A stretch of DNA of 5,517 nt, from positions 1-5,517 of the forward strand of contig DATNPH010000214.1 of assembly GCA_036703315.1 (NCBI GenBank). Direction: 5' to 3'. This DNA is from DATNPH01 sp036703315. Lineage in GTDB: Bacteria > Cyanobacteriota > Cyanobacteriia > Cyanobacteriales > Coleofasciculaceae. The notes below the pieces were generated by a model. It was given only the letters and a program-made list of their open reading frames with translations. It made no database searches and was not told the DNA's origin. This document shows positions 4,850 through 5,517 of this stretch, piece by piece. A program made the position numbers and the translations under genes. How positions within the stretch are numbered: position 1 is the stretch's first letter; each line of letters starts with the position of its first letter.

Positions 4850-5257
4850 TTGATTCTCTATATTCACCGCTTTTTTAATTCGGTCACGACTCTGGCAGAA
4901 CACCGTCGGGAATTGAGTGCAGAGTACCAATGTCCCGATCTCAAGCAATTCGCCGACGCTATTGTTCAGGTTTTGGAGAACTTAGCCGATGCGTTGCAAC
5001 AGCGACAGCCACCCCAACCCTTACCGGACTTCGAGCCTTATCTCGAAGCGATTCACACCCACGTTGAACGACTTCATGCCGAGCGAGCATCCGAGTTTGC
5101 ATCCGCTCCAGGCACAGCAACACCCACACTGCAAGCCATTCGAGAACGCACTCCCATTTCCACAGAACTGGATCGAATTGCCCAGGAAATCACCAGTCTT
5201 CATAGTGCGATCGTCCGGCTGCAAGAATCAAGGACGCCCAGAGCATCCGTTCAGTAA
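4850..5257 (+). pseudogene. FUSC-family protein, C-terminal fragment
   Basis: This frame is open from a stop at 4802 to TAA at 5255-5257. Protein-like sequence begins around LILYIHRFFNSVTTLAEHR; the residue-1 TTG (4850) is only where the frame becomes recognisable, not a real start. The rest is soluble and helical: a segment with FADAIVQVLENLADALQQ, a proline-rich linker QPPQPLPDFEP, and ELDRIAQEITSLHSAIVRLQ near the end. I recognise this as the cytoplasmic C-terminal tail typical of bacterial FUSC proteins. With the N-terminal piece at 2733-3053 it flanks the TnpB element, but the two pieces are in different frames and total only about 240 residues of a protein expected to be several hundred. 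The central membrane and second FUSC region must have been deleted. It could come from a different FUSC gene, but one broken gene is simplest. Confidence 0.65.
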
Positions 5258-5277
5258 TCATATTTCGGTACTGTTAG

Positions 5278-5297
5278 GCAGGGGAAGCAGGGGAGGT
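5278..5297. repeat. Short G-rich tandem repeat (GCAGGGGA type)
   Basis: GCAGGGGAA (5278-5286) is followed by GCAGGGGAG (5287-5295), two copies of a 9-mer. Runs of this kind are common between genes in filamentous cyanobacteria. It lies just after the FUSC stop and ends a few bases before SDR similarity begins on the other strand, so it may mark the junction at which that gene was truncated. Confidence 0.5.
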
Positions 5298-5301
5298 AGA
5301 A

Positions 5302-5421
5302 AATCAGCGCACCACTGCCAATATTGCGCTGTTTGAAATGGTTGACAGCAGCGCGTGAGCCGTAAACAACTCCTCAGAAGTTGGTGTCAAACATACGCTT
5401 CATGTCGGGACTTGAAACTTC
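5302..5421 (-). pseudogene. Internal fragment of a short-chain dehydrogenase, with nonsense codon
   Basis: Reading the minus strand from 5421 gives EVSSPDMKRMFDTNF, a TGA (5376-5374), then GVVYGSRAAVNHFKQ and RNIGSGALI, 40 codons in one frame. This is the central part of a classical SDR: the DTNFWGVVYGS block, whose Asn belongs to the catalytic tetrad, followed by the strand that leads to the serine motif. The stop stands exactly where the family has Trp (TGG to TGA), so it is a point mutation in an already truncated gene. Similarity stops at 5302, before the expected catalytic Ser and YxxxK, and nothing of the N-terminal Rossmann half is present. It follows the nitroreductase fragment directly in another frame. 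Confidence 0.65.
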
Positions 5422-5517
5422 CATACAGCGCTGGCTCATAGCCTTCAGGAATGTTATACACTTCTCGCGCTTTGGGTACGTCAAATCCCGCTAGCTGATG
5501 GATAAATAAACCTAATG
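5387..5517 (-). pseudogene. Nitroreductase-family C-terminal fragment, runs off the window
   Basis: The minus strand from the window edge reads LGLFIHQLAGFDVPKAREVY then NIPEGYEPA, which matches the FMN nitroreductase family near its C-terminus (the H-Q-x-A-G-F-D ... IPEGYEP segment before the last beta-strand). After EPA (about 5429) the family pattern of a hydrophobic strand, GYPGDP and the basic ER-x-R tail is absent. Instead the frame continues with unrelated residues to a TGA at 5389-5387. The gene's 5' part lies outside the window. The last 40-60 residues have been replaced by an SDR fragment, so the enzyme is probably defective unless the loss is tolerated. Confidence 0.65.

Noticed and set aside
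4718..4948. Minus-strand ORF reaching across the TnpB left end
   Set aside because: It starts antisense inside the FUSC C-terminal piece and runs through palindromic noncoding DNA; no recognisable domain.
4989..5336. Plus-strand 115-codon ORF and minus-strand 67-codon ORF over the FUSC tail
   Set aside because: They overlap the FUSC C-terminal frame in other frames and show no family signature; Pro/Ser/His-rich composition is typical of off-frame reading.

Overview
The window looks like an accessory, decaying piece of a (probably filamentous) cyanobacterial chromosome. Support for that comes from two perfect HIP1 octamers (GCGATCGC at 1148-1155 and 2886-2893) plus several near-matches, from palindromic repeat families of the kind dispersed through cyanobacterial genomes (12-50, 149-255), and from the FUSC, CurA-like and IS200/IS605 TnpB proteins.

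Layout. 1-292 has no gene. It holds a perfect 18-bp hairpin and a chain of four hairpins just past the 3' end of the first gene. 293-1324 (minus) is an intact CurA-like NADPH-dependent alkenal/alkenone reductase. 1325-1728 holds no convincing intact gene, only a 33-codon ORF and what looks like a frameshifted winged-helix remnant. 1729-2469 (plus) is intact and encodes a protein of the uracil-DNA glycosylase superfamily, with family-4-like cysteine spacing but an SSNPS first motif. 2577-2743 is the remnant of a PRISE-like short-chain dehydrogenase whose end overlaps the start of a FUSC-family membrane protein gene. That FUSC gene is broken: its N-terminus is at 2733-3053, its C-terminus at about 4850-5257, and the middle is missing. 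In the gap sits an IS200/IS605-type element without tnpA (about 3054-4749, minus strand). It encodes a TnpB RNA-guided nuclease with an intact D/E/D RuvC triad and a zinc finger. After the FUSC fragment, 5302-5517 (minus) holds an unlisted double remnant: a nitroreductase C-terminus joined to an internal SDR piece that carries a TGA where a Trp is expected.

Two genes look complete and functional (the CurA-like reductase and the UDG-like protein), TnpB may be active, and the rest is debris. The three oxidoreductase remnants and the FUSC fragments suggest a former redox/efflux neighbourhood eroded by insertion and deletion around the TnpB element. The most unusual signal is at the TnpB right end. 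The terminal about 37-nt unit of the presumed omega-RNA occurs twice in direct orientation, separated by 17 nt, close to the length of a TnpB guide. This gives a repeat-spacer-repeat-flank arrangement at the 3' end of the guide RNA. The other notable object is the UDG-like protein with its mixed family signatures.
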